Positions 54,599-64,000 of a DNA stretch of 64,000 nucleotides are shown in pieces. The DNA is taken from positions 28,243,666 to 28,307,665 of the forward strand of contig OX485807.1 of the NCBI GenBank assembly GCA_950295325.1, in the 5' to 3' direction. The first letter of the stretch is position 1. Every line of letters starts with the position of its first letter. The position numbers and the translations under genes were made by a program. The stretch comes from Polytrichum commune. Taxonomy: Eukaryota > Streptophyta > Polytrichopsida > Polytrichales > Polytrichaceae. The notes beneath the pieces were generated by a model, which was not told the origin of the DNA, did no database searches, and saw only the letters and a program-made list of their open reading frames with translations.

Positions 54599-55845
54599 AT
54601 GAAGATGAGCGATTGTAGTGTGTGGGCATTTGAGAGAAATATAGGATTTACGGATAGGTTGTTAGTGGGTTCATTCATGGAAAAAAAATGTTTAAACAAA
54701 GAACTCGTGTATGTCACAATACATTTAAGTTTCTTTGTGAGAGGTTAAGTCCATATTTGCAGAGGAAGAATACACAAATGAGAGAGACAATTTCAGTTGA
54801 GAGTAAAGTTGCAATGTCATTACAAAGGCTTGGGACTGGAAATACCTTGTGTACCATAGGAGAGGTATATGGGGTGGCCGAAAGTACAATTTCAGAAATA
54901 GTTCAATTTTTTTGTAAATTGGTTAGAGTTCATTTGCAAGGGATTTTTGTGCAATTTCCAAGTCCAGCTCGGTTTAAGGTTCTAGCCCAAGAATTTGAGG
55001 GTCTTCATGGAATTCCTCACATTATAGGAGCAATCGATGGATCTCACATTCCAATTTTTGCACCTGTAATTGGGGGAGATGATTACTATTGCAAAAATTC
55101 GTTTCATTCGGCTTTATTGCAAGGTATAGTAGATACAAAATGTGTATTTTGGAATTACGAATTTGGATGGGCAGGAAGTATACATGATTGGACATTGTTT
55201 CAATTGACAAAAGTTGGAAAAGATTACATTAAAGGTAAATTCTTACCTTACAAGCTGATTGGAGATTGCGCATATCCAGTGCGACCGTGGATTTACAGTC
55301 CATTTAAAGGGTGTGCAGAAGGATTATAAGGTTACAAAGAAAATTCGAATTTTATTCAAATATCCACCCCCATGTATCTCGAACGTGCTTTCGGAATCTT
55401 GAAAAGAAGATGGAGAATTATTATGAGAAGATCTGATATACCATTATGGCATATGGCTGATGTAGTAGCTACATGTATTGTAGTACATAATATGTGTACT
55501 ATTGGAAAAGACAAATCTGATATAGAATGGATAGAAGAAGCTGAAAGAGAATTGAGTAGACGTATAGATAATAGATCATTAAGAGAAGGACAAGAAATGA
55601 GGGCTGAATTAACAGCTATAGGTGAGGTCAAAAATATTGGTATCACAAAAAATGATAGAAGAAAAGCAGAAGTAGTTGATAGAGACACTGAAATTTTCTT
55701 GATAAAACAATATGAAAAAGACGAAGATTTATTGATAGAAGGTACAAATATGCATATAACAATAGCTAAATTTTTATGGCAAATCAAACTTCAAAAAAAT
55801 TCAAACCTGGAATTCCAGGATATGAACCCTTCCATTTTGTCTTGA
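54599..55845 (+). pseudogene. PIF/Harbinger transposase (DDE superfamily 4 endonuclease)
   Basis: The main frame from ATG 54688 runs 213 codons. It shows a helix-turn-helix-like CTIGEVYGVAESTISEIVQFFC (residues 55-76), IGAIDGSHIPI with the first catalytic D (residue 117), GSIHDWTLF with the second D (residue 167), and GDCAYP. A single TAA at 55327-55329 interrupts it. In the same frame FNFIQ-like residues, then ERAFGILKRRWRI with the catalytic E and the conserved LHN-like IVVHNMC, continue to TGA 55845. Upstream, codons from ATG 54599 (VWAFERNIGFTDRL) join only through a shift at the A8 run 54681-54688. All three catalytic residues persist. Confidence 0.92.
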
Positions 55846-56969
55846 AATTTCTTCTTTTTGTCATTTGTAGCGCTTACCGGTGAATTTTGTTGTGTGGTCT
55901 GCTTACTGTGATGGTCATCATCCTCTTGAGTACTTGCTAGCATCCGATTGACCACACTTGTACGCTGTTCATTCCACATGTCCATCTGCTCATAGTACTG
56001 ACACTCTCGTCTATTATGTCCTGAAATTTTATTAGAGCGTTTATCATTTTTGTATTCTATAAGCAAAACCTTATATTTCTTCTTACATGCTAACCATGTT
56101 CTTCTAAAATTACGCAGAGTGGATACCATACAAGTATGCAGTTTAATCCAAGCATTCATTTATGTTCCATATTACATCAACAATAGAAGTCAGTATAATG
56201 GGATATAGTAGAATACAATATAATGGGAATAAGTATAATATGCTAGAAATTCTATCAACTAGAAGAGAGGGACAAATACGTCTATACCACCTACTAAGGA
56301 CATCACCCATAGCGAGGAGGTCCCGGGTTCGAGGCCCGCCCCCATCGATTATTCTAAGTCCTCAATGGGAGGAAAGGGAGGCCCGGGGCAGGCAATAAAG
56401 GTCAAGGCCTTAAAAAATGCCCAATTGGCCCAATTTGTATCTGAATTTTTATACTTTCATTCACTTTATGTTTTTGAAATTAACAACAATCAATCTAGTA
56501 TACAAATACATATCTTGTTTTTTGGTAGATTTGGCGAATTCCTCTTCTATCTCACCGCGAATCGCTATGAGAGTTTCAATCTCATAATTTCGCTATTTAA
56601 TTGGAGCCTCTTCCTCACCTTCCGAATCTCCCAAATCTACTTCATCCACTTTTGCTTTTTTTATGCTCCTTTTGATTTTGTAGCTACTGCCCTACCTCTC
56701 TTCTTCTTGCCAATATCATCATCTTTCCTACAAGTATCTTCTGCTTCTCCTCTAATGCTCACATCTCTACTGCTCTCTACATTTTGCGGCATTTGTGTAC
56801 CAATCAATTCTAAATCTTCATCAGCAAACAATTGAAAATTGTTGAAATTTCTACTTCCTAATGAGGATCCGTGCAATCCAAATTGTGGTTGACTCCACGA
56901 CATCCAAGGAGAATTTTGGCTCCATTGTTGGGTTTCGGATCCACTCACATCTTGCGAAAATCCTGCCAT
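55791..56969 (-). pseudogene. Harbinger ORF1-type Myb/trihelix DNA-binding protein
   Basis: The partner protein of PIF/Harbinger transposases normally binds DNA and helps bring transposase to the nucleus. Read on the minus strand from ATG at 56969: MAGFSQDVSGSETQQWSQ and FNNFQLFADEDLELIG; after a shift at an A7 run near 56660, acidic EGEEEAPIK and NYEIETLIAIRGEIEEEF (first helix region); then, at 56159-55791, TWLACKKKYKVLLIEYKNDKRSNKISG and YYEQMDMW (last helices of the trihelix). Between about 56500 and 56160 the similarity is lost, and a SINE-like fragment lies there. Stops and shifts make it a pseudogene. Its 3' end overlaps the transposase 3' end by about 55 bp. Confidence 0.78.
56255..56420 (+). 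mobile_element. SINE-like fragment with tRNA T-arm
   Basis: GGAGGTCCCGGGTTCGAGGC at about 56317-56336 resembles a tRNA T-arm, including a good B box (GGTTCGAGGCC, 56326-56336). The remainder (GGAGGAAAGGGAGGCCCGG) is GC-rich, unlike the surrounding element. No A box or target duplication is clear, so it may be a truncated SINE. Confidence 0.5.
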
Positions 56970-57730
56970 TGAAGAAAAAAAAAATTTGCCAAAAAAATTT
57001 CGCTGAAAAAAATTATCTACTTCAATCGCATATACAACAGAGTCTAACCACTTCAATTTTTGGGCATGTAGGACAAACGGCCATATGCCTCGTTTTATCA
57101 ACTATGTGCTGGAAAAGTTATTATTGAAAAATATATTAAAATAATGATGACAGCCATTTACAGCTGTTTCACTGCCATGGTCTGCCGGAATTTGCGTCAA
57201 GCCTACCTCTTGGAGGTGGGCCTAACGCAAATTCTGGCAGACCATACACCCTTATCCACTGCCTGCCATGTAGGACTCCATGTAGACTTTTCATCCACAA
57301 ACTTTTCTTTGGTCCTTTAGGCCTCCACCTCTTGTTGTGAAGTCAACTTGGACGGTCTCCGCCTTTTCGACCAATGAGAGCTCTTCCATTGCCGTGGTCA
57401 TGGGCCTTCAGCTTTGTGTGTGAAGTGGCCCTTAACCCTTGAAGGACAACACTATGGGTTTGATCCTTCTTTGAGAAAACTATCTACTAAGTGCTTGTTA
57501 ATTCGTCATGTATTGGAGACCACTTCAGAAAGTTGGGTGCAAATTTTCGGACCTCTTTTTTGCATTTCTTAAATTTTCAAAGAATTTTAAGATCTAAAAA
57601 AAGGTATGTGCATGGGACTTACTATTGTAAATCTTGGACTGGCTTAATGCTCAAATTGGCCTAGTAAGACAAGCTAAAAACATGGTTTTTAATAGCCCAA
57701 CTCCACCAAAAAACCATATTATGAGAAAAA

Positions 57731-58323
57731 GGTACAAGCATGGTAAAGATGCTATAGTATTTCAAAACCATGGTCAAACGTCTAAAAGTAATAGCAAATA
57801 TTGTTATATATTTATTTATTCTATTTTTCATGGTGACCTATGTGGTTTTGTTAAGTACTCAATTGCAGAACACCAATATGAGATCTTCAAAACTTATCAT
57901 TAAAAGTAACACTACAAAGAAAATGGCTAAATCTGGTTTTGGACGTAAATATCATGACCTTAAACATTTTGAACTTAATTTTCTTTTTCACATTTCTTGA
58001 ATTCATTATGCACTTGATGTCATCATGATATACTTTTGTAGAAATCATCAAATAAATGTAATTTTATCATCATTTCAACATTTTGTTGACAATTACATGT
58101 TCAATATCACCACTTGCACACCCACTTGCACCATCTTCTAAAATTTGTAGACTTTATTTGAGATTGTTTTTGTCAACATGAATTGCTTGGCTCGGTATAT
58201 CAATATGTTTTTTAAATGTTTATGATGAATTTTTCATAAAATTTAAAGTTAATATATTTTTTGAATCACTCTCACTTAAACTTGTGCAAAAATCAAGAGC
58301 TATACACTTCACTGTGCTTCCAC
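57731..58323 (+). mobile_element. Family A MITE, copy 4, nearly full length
   Basis: It begins GGTACAAGCATGGTAAAG and ends CACTTCACTGTGCTTCCACC, the diverged family termini. The interior is collinear with 4578-5192 and 15864-16290. The site disrupted in copy 1 is uninterrupted here (GACAATTACATG near 58090). Confidence 0.78.
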
Positions 58324-58905
58324 CACATAGTTCTTACAACTTACTTAATGATTAATATCCATGTGGTAAATGGAAGCTCACCTTAACATCTTGACATGTA
58401 AAAAAATACGTGTATGATTTTGATTGTAAATGTTCATAAACACGTCATAGTAAGGTATTCCTTAGTAAATGTTGTGCCAAGGTTCAGAAGTAACTTATGT
58501 ACGCAATATAATATAGTTCGAAAGATAGAGAAAATACATATTTATGTGTTGAAATAGTGGGCATAAATACTTTATATTTCATACCATTATACATTGGATT
58601 TGTTTGCATTTGTTGATTGCGTTTGTACGATAATATCAAATTAGAAGAATAATGTTATAGACATCATGGTTAAGCTTATAAGAAATGACTAAAGATGTAA
58701 TTACTCCCCCCCCCCCCCCCACACACACATATGCATATAGTATTTATTTTTCTCGTGTTTATGGAGAATGGAACACAAGCCTTGACTTAAAAAAGTTGAA
58801 ACCTTGCTTAGATCACAATCTATTTCTCATAAAATTTCAAGTCTATGTAGTTAATTTCTCCCTTGTGATGGTCTTGGTATAAATCATTGTTGGAGAGTAT
58901 TAAGT
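58324..58905. other. No recognisable feature
   Basis: It contains a 15-base C run followed by CA repeats (58706-58728). Short frames only. Confidence 0.45.
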
Positions 58906-58959
58906 AGGGGCACGGTAGTGGTATATCAAACTCTATCATGAGGGTATAGGTAGGTGGTA

Positions 58960-60480
58960 TACCCGGATATGCCCCCACCCTACACAATATGAGGGTTTAG
59001 GTTACCTTTCGCAAACCCTACCAATGGGGATACGGTGGCAAAGTGGAACCTCCCCTACCATATTAGAGTTGAGCATGAGGGATTTAGGTAAGGGCAAGGT
59101 TTGGTGTGCAAATATTGGAAGAGTGATCATTGAGGCCGCCTACTTTCAATTCAATGAGGCTAGCAATGATGTTGGATTTCACAAGATTGTAGCACTTCCA
59201 ATATGCACAAGAGGTCAATTTCATGATTTTGCACTTAGGCAATCAAATAATTTTTTTCTTAACAAATTCATTTTTATTAAAAAAAAAAGTGAAACGTTGT
59301 GTGCTTCATTTTGTGGATATGTTAGTCATTACTTTGTGTGTTACTTGCCGTGCTTGTTGGAGCATTGGCATGTTGGGACTTTACTCTTAGGTTGGCTAGA
59401 GTTGTCCTATGTGCTCGTTTCTGAATGTTCTTGGAGTTGGGTTCGAAAATCATGATGATGCAAGAGATGTTGGAATGTAACTCTACTATCAACATCTACT
59501 TCACACCCCATTTCCTTCAACTGTAGAGTCAAGTAACCAATGACTTGACCTATGCAATAGCTAGAGCAGTGATGGAAACCATGAGGCCAATTGTCAACAA
59601 TGTGTTCAAATCTAGAGCAAGGGGTATTGGTTGCTTTCTAATGCATTAGTGGCTTGTATTGTCATTTGCAGGAAATTGCAAGTGGATGTGAGCGCAAGGG
59701 CAACACATATGCAACCTTATGTGCTTGGGGAAATTGATTTTGATTTAGAAATGTGTATGCTGGAATTGCACGTGAAGCCTTTGGTGTTTTGGCACCTCTA
59801 TTAACATTTGCTAGAAGTTTTGTGAGGTAGAAAGATGTTGGCCTTGATGTTAGACCCAAGATTCAAATAATTGCAATGCAATACAAAGTTCATAGGCATG
59901 GACAAGGCCAATTTTTTATTTTTATTTTTTGTCTAGGAATATGATAAGGGTGTCTTGTTGCCCATGTTGATGAAGGTTGTTGAGTACTTGAACCCAAATT
60001 TGGCAGCTATAACTCCAACTCAAGAAGCACATGCAATTGAGTCCTCCTTTGAAGCTCACATCTCTAGTGAGGAGGCCAGAATAAGTTGCATGGCTTCAAA
60101 GTTGAGCTTGGTTTGTAGAATCTTTGTACCAACAAATGCATATGTGCAACCTTTGGCATGGTGGGAGGAACACCATGCCATATTCCTAATTGTAGCATTC
60201 CTTGCTCCACATGTTTTTGGAATGCTAGGAAGCCAAATCAAGACAAAGATTATTTTCTATGGCTAGAATTTTGTATGCTTTGGGAAAATGCATGTTAGGC
60301 ATTAACAACTTGGATGCGTTTGTGATGATTTACAATAATTGGCATGGTGACCCTAGAGATGGATGCATGTCCCCTATGAGCAATGTAGTAGGTCAATTCA
60401 ACAACAAAGTTGAACTTTTTGATGCGAATGAGGAGGTGATAGAGCAAGTTGAGTTGTTTGAGGCATAGTAGTGTATTTGA
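58960..60480 (+). pseudogene. hAT transposase remnant, second lineage
   Basis: Across frames: a possible BED-type zinc-finger region near 59080-59220 (GKGKVWC, AYFQF); MLALMLDPRFK near 59840; YDKGVLLPMLMKVVEYLNPN; the conserved PLAWWEEHHAIFLIVAFLAPHVFGMLGSQI near 60150-60240; and, after a shift, ARILYALGKCMLGINNLDAFVMIYNNWHGDPRDG (60259-60370). These match the hAT C-terminal dimerisation block with its NLD-L-MI-NW ending. Many stops and shifts; the middle domain is hard to follow. It differs clearly from the hAT transposases at 52.2 and 62.2 kb. Element ends were not found. Confidence 0.82.
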
Positions 60481-60718
60481 GTCCATAGACACATTATGAT
60501 CAGCTAGAATTAGCAAAATGTAAAGTCTTAAACAATATGTGCAAATGTTCTAGCATGAAGTGATATTCAATGAAATGGCAGAATGTGACATTGTCTCTTC
60601 ATTTTACAGTCACACAAGCTTGTTAACAAAGACCGACACCATGTAATTTTGGCACATGTACATAAAAGATGAGCTTATACACAAACACTCTTGTATCTTC
60701 TATGTATATTGGCTTGAG

Positions 60719-61527
60719 CAGTGAACGGGGAGTTTATGGGTTGACTCAAATTTTTACCCCTCTTTCCACATATCATTTGGTGGTTGTCTATGCTCATCTG
60801 GTTGATGCCTAAGGTTATTAACTCAACTCGGTGAAAAACCTAAGGTTTTCTTGGCTTCCCGGTCATTTTCCTTAAGTTTCTATAAACAATCGGTTACAAA
60901 ATTGACAAATAAATAAGAACTCATTACACATACTAAAATTAAGGAAATTTGCACACTAATTCAACTTTGATTACTATGTATGATAAAAGATCATTTCAAA
61001 TCATATTTTGAAAGAAATCAAAATTATTCAAGTATGAAAACATGAAACACCCTCAATAATACATGAAAACAACAACCAAAAACATCAAATAAGCACTCAA
61101 ACATATGAAATCAACACCCTTAAACATCAAATAAACGTTGCAAACATTAAAACAACACTTAACAAAGGGATGGCGATGATAGCTTCGGTGCAGTCCCGCC
61201 GTGGCACCGTACATGTAAACCCTTAAATATAGAAAGAGACAGATGGAGGATTCAAGGTAAGGTGTGGGAGAACTAGTCATAACCGGAGATACCCTCGGGC
61301 AACCTAGCTAAGAACCAGTGGGAGATGGTGTGGGGCAGCTAATATCCGCCCACTCTTGAATGGGAATGGATTGAAAAACCGTCATCAACTATACAGAAGT
61401 GGTTGATTGCCTATACACTTAATTTTTTTCTCTCGGTTATACGGCCTAAAATACTGAAATTAAACTAGTAATTTATTGATTTCACTCGACTGATTTTACA
61501 TTAAATGTCGGATCTCCCCATTCACTG
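60719..61527. mobile_element. Non-autonomous hAT element, 809 bp
   Basis: Ends CAGTGAACGGGGAG at 60719 and, on the other strand, CAGTGAATGGGGAG from 61527. They are flanked by GGCTTGAG (60711-60718) and GGCTTGAA (61528-61535), an 8-bp target duplication with one change. The interior has no transposase. A short palindrome (AAAACCTTAGGTTTT type) lies near 60834-60851. It lies just downstream of the decayed hAT gene 58960-60480. Confidence 0.87.
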
Positions 61528-61535
61528 GGCTTGAA

Positions 61536-62027
61536 CATGTGCTTAGTTTGCTATGTAATGATGGTGCTTAGTTTGCATGAGGTCATATGTTTGTTAAATT
61601 AAGTGTTTGGTCTTGTTGATTGCACTAGTGGAATGCATAACATACCCTAGCACATATTGGGTTGGTACATCCCTCATAATTCACTCATGTGCCGTACCAT
61701 TCAACCAGTAGTTTAAGTGCACAAAACATGCCACACCAACCCCCTTTCATGACAAGTCACTTAATACCATTACCACGAGGGGCTCTATTTGTGCCATTAA
61801 ACCCAATACCTTTACCCAAATGGTATTAACAAATAAGTTGCCTAAAGGTGGTAGTGGGCAAGAATACTATAATATCCTAGGGCAACAATAGTGTTGGTAG
61901 TCAAGGATCTATTACCTCAAAATAGAGTAAGGTGGTGACATCAACTACTAGGCATAGGCGATAGATAAAGAATATACAAAGAGGTGAGCAATAATAGTTC
62001 TATTGAGAATGAAAATGCATACCAGTA
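61536..62027. other. No recognisable feature
   Basis: Low-complexity ACC/GGT-rich text with several partial inverted words (CCAATACCTTTACC, GGTGGTAGTGGG). This might be remains of a transposon terminus, but nothing could be delimited. Confidence 0.4.
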
Positions 62028-62035
62028 GAGAGTAC

Positions 62036-63637
62036 CAGTGTTCAAGATTGAAGCCCTCATATGAGTTTCATTTTGAAGGGCTCTAAAATTTGAGCCCTTT
62101 GGTTGAAGGGCTAGTTCAAATTCAAGACGTCAATTCAGTAATATAGAAATAAAATATAAAAAACTCATATTAAACTTATGCATGATTTATATGGTGCATG
62201 CTTCCAATACAATGTGAAGAATTAAGAATCAACCATCTAACTCCACCTCTTCTAGTGATAATGCCCTACGCTTGTTGGTTCTTGTGCCAATTTTCCAAGA
62301 TTCAAAAATACTATCCCAATCCATGAATTCAACTCCTAACCCATTTAGACTAACCCTCATTAAAGCATCTAGTGTGTCAAGGTTGAGTCTAGTTCTCCTT
62401 TCACTCTTAACCCAATTTTGCTTTGAAAAACCACGCTCACAAACAACAGTGCTAGTTGGGATCACAAGTATGGCTTGCCATAGCGACATCATAGTTGGCC
62501 AATTAATCATGAACTCCCGGTCATTGCCACAAAAAACCCAAGCTTCTTGCATACTTCGGCGTTCACAAACGGAACATAACATCTCCACGAATTCTAGCAA
62601 TTCCGCATTGCATTGATTAACAAGGTCATCGCTCCAACGGAAATGTGTCACCAACCGGTTCAACCATTGTTCCGTTAATGTCCCTCTGTCCAATTCATCT
62701 ACGGGATAGTGCTTCGGGCTAAAAAGCCGGGCCGCATTGAAAATGGACAAGTCAGGAAATCGATCATTGAGTGAATCGATGATTTTCTGCACATACTGCC
62801 TCCCCAACATGATGCATGCCTCCAATGAGCCTCCTACGTCACACTCAGGCATGGAATCATAATGCAAGATATGCATTTTTTCACACCCAAAACTATCAAC
62901 ATACAATATTTGCCCATTGGGTACCACCTCGCGGAGAAACTTTCCTAGGTGTTTGGTTGTCAGGCCAAAACTTACACCCAGATAGTGTCTACGAAACAAG
63001 CTGATTGTTACATCAATCGTAGAAGCTATGCTAGTGATATCTACAATATCAAACTGAAACTTGCGATTGACCTTATTCAACTCTGATAATATATCAGCTA
63101 GCATGTGAATGAAAAATTGGAACTGAAGAGAAGTTAGATCCTTGTACCATGTGGGTTCTTCAACCTCCCAAATTTCTAAAATTGCAGGCATACAAAATAC
63201 CAATCTCTCCATGACCAAGCCACAGGATAACCATCTCACCGAATGGATCTGTAAAGTTGCACGGGATTTCAAATCAGCACTGATTTCACATTGATTGAAT
63301 CACATCACACTACAACACTGACTCAATGCTTACCAAAGAAAGGGTTGGATTCCAATCTTTTGCAAGACCTAAAAAGTTGAATTCCAAGTCAGATCGATGT
63401 TGAATGAATCATTTGCTAGGTGTTGAGGTTGTCACTGTAGCGACCTCCTCGTTGATGTAACGACCTCCTCGTCACTGTAGCGCTACAATGTTGACGGGTG
63501 TAAAAAATTTGAAGACGTCAAGTGAAGTTTTCATTTTGAGTTTGGGGTTGCATTTTGAAGGGCTGTTTTGAGAGAGGTATATTTTGAAGGGCCAAATCGC
63601 GTTTGAAGGGCATTGAAGACTTCAATCTTGAACACTA
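62036..63637 (-). mobile_element. hAT transposon, 1602 bp, internally deleted, perfect target duplication
   Basis: Terminal inverted repeats CAGTGTTCAAGATTGAAG (left) and TAGTGTTCAAGATTGAAG (complement of right) are flanked by GAGAGTAC at 62028-62035 and 63638-63645. Subterminal GAAGGGC words recur near both ends, and a direct repeat (CACTGTAGCG, CGACCTCCTCG) lies near 63430-63490. It encodes only the C-terminal half of a transposase. A related but truncated copy forms the core of 51932-53221. Confidence 0.95.
62229..63302 (-). pseudogene. hAT transposase, C-terminal half (zinc finger protein 862-like lineage)
   Basis: An uninterrupted frame of 347 codons from a TTG at 63272. It is open about ten codons further upstream to a TGA but has no ATG. 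SVRWLS lies at residues 11-16, a motif near the catalytic domain of this hAT lineage. The dimerisation domain INWPTMMSLWQAILVIPTST then CERGFSKQNW and RLNLDTLDALMRVSLNG spans residues about 256-311. The N-terminal BED finger and most of the RNase H-like catalytic domain are absent, so it cannot be an active transposase alone. The intact reading frame suggests recent deletion or dispensable purifying signal. Confidence 0.9.
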
Positions 63638-63645
63638 GAGAGTAC

Positions 63646-64000
63646 TAGTAGAAAACAATAAAAGGGAATCAAAAAAATGGAGGTACTGGAAAGTGGCAAG
63701 AATCAATAGGGTAAACAAGAAAACAATCCAATTAGAATGATCAATCTTACCATGGGTAGGATAAAGTATTTTTGAAAATTCTTATTCCTTTGATCTCATA
63801 CAATTTAATCATTAAGCTTTTGAATGCTAGATGTTTAGAAGGGATTTACACTTTAATTTATTTTGGAATCCCTTTTGGACCTTTCATACACACGATATTT
63901 TGATAACATACAATGTGAAATACATGGTGATGTTACTTTTGGTGAATAGTGGTAATTTGTTGACTTGGAAGGTTACACTTCTTGACTCAAACACAAGTTA
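63646..64000. other. No recognisable feature
   Basis: AT-rich flank to the window end, with no motif. Confidence 0.45.

Larger units (their letters stand above)
53731..57431 (+). mobile_element. PIF/Harbinger DNA transposon, 3.7 kb, two-gene structure
   Basis: Terminal inverted repeats GGGCCACTTCACACAC continue with interruptions to CCATGACCACGG on both sides (about 40 bp). TTA flanks both ends (53728-53730 and 57432-57434). The element has the standard plant architecture: a DDE transposase gene on the plus strand and a Myb/trihelix-like ORF on the opposite strand, converging near 55800. Both genes are broken. A family C MITE (54054-54503) and a SINE-like fragment (about 56255-56420) have inserted. 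Its subterminal sequence is the parent type of the MITEs at 19333, 40434 and 51932. Confidence 0.92.

Noticed and set aside
55356-55787. 143-codon minus-strand frame
   Set aside because: Antisense of the Harbinger transposase C-terminal part.
56326-56336. Possible tRNA gene suggested by the T-arm-like sequence
   Set aside because: No anticodon arm, D arm or acceptor stem can be folded; a SINE fragment fits better.
61622-61640. CACTAGTGGAATG as a second CACTA terminus
   Set aside because: Only the first bases match, no inverted partner and no 3-bp duplication were found.

Overview
The window reads as transposon-dominated nuclear DNA of a land plant. It is AT-rich, with no rRNA, tRNA or bacterial-type gene arrangement. 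It contains the usual plant transposon classes: Copia LTR retrotransposons, plant-type LINEs, SINEs, PIF/Harbinger, hAT and CACTA elements, and many MITEs. I found no intact host protein-coding gene. The dense nesting suggests a large genome; a seed-free plant is possible, but the sequence does not settle the lineage.

Layout. 0.4-5.6 kb: a broken Copia pol gene carrying a 600-bp MITE (family A), a hAT-like element inside that MITE, and a separate 2.5-kb insertion in the RNase H region. 5.6-14.2 kb: the largest low-copy block, with somewhat higher GC and a few open frames bounded by plausible splice signals, but nothing I recognise. 14.2-22.4 kb: MITEs and minisatellites, including a Harbinger-type element with an internal 30-31-bp minisatellite and a very clean CACTA hairpin MITE. 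22.7-30.5 kb: a minus-strand LINE remnant split by a nearly complete minus-strand Copia retrotransposon (24384-29790, 5-bp target duplication TAGAG). 30.9-31.8 kb: two SINE copies in opposite orientation. 32-51 kb: mostly decayed sequence with MITEs, two further LINE scraps and a 1.6-kb low-copy block at 41-42.7 kb. 51.9-57.4 kb: two members of one PIF/Harbinger family side by side. One is a non-autonomous copy whose interior holds a hAT transposase fragment. The other is a 3.7-kb element with a DDE transposase and a Myb/trihelix-type ORF, both broken. 57.7-64 kb: another family A MITE, a decayed hAT transposase of a second lineage, an 809-bp hAT MITE, and a 1602-bp hAT element with a perfect 8-bp target duplication and a 347-codon open C-terminal transposase frame.

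How it fits together. The 53.7-57.4 kb Harbinger element is a broken member of the family that would mobilise the elements at 19.3, 40.4 and 51.9 kb, because all share the GGGCCACTTC terminus. The three hAT-type elements at 0.8, 60.7 and 62.0 kb are identified by 8-bp target duplications and different terminal repeats. Element boundaries rest on terminal repeats and target duplications read by eye. Protein assignments rest on family motifs visible in the translations; no database search was possible.
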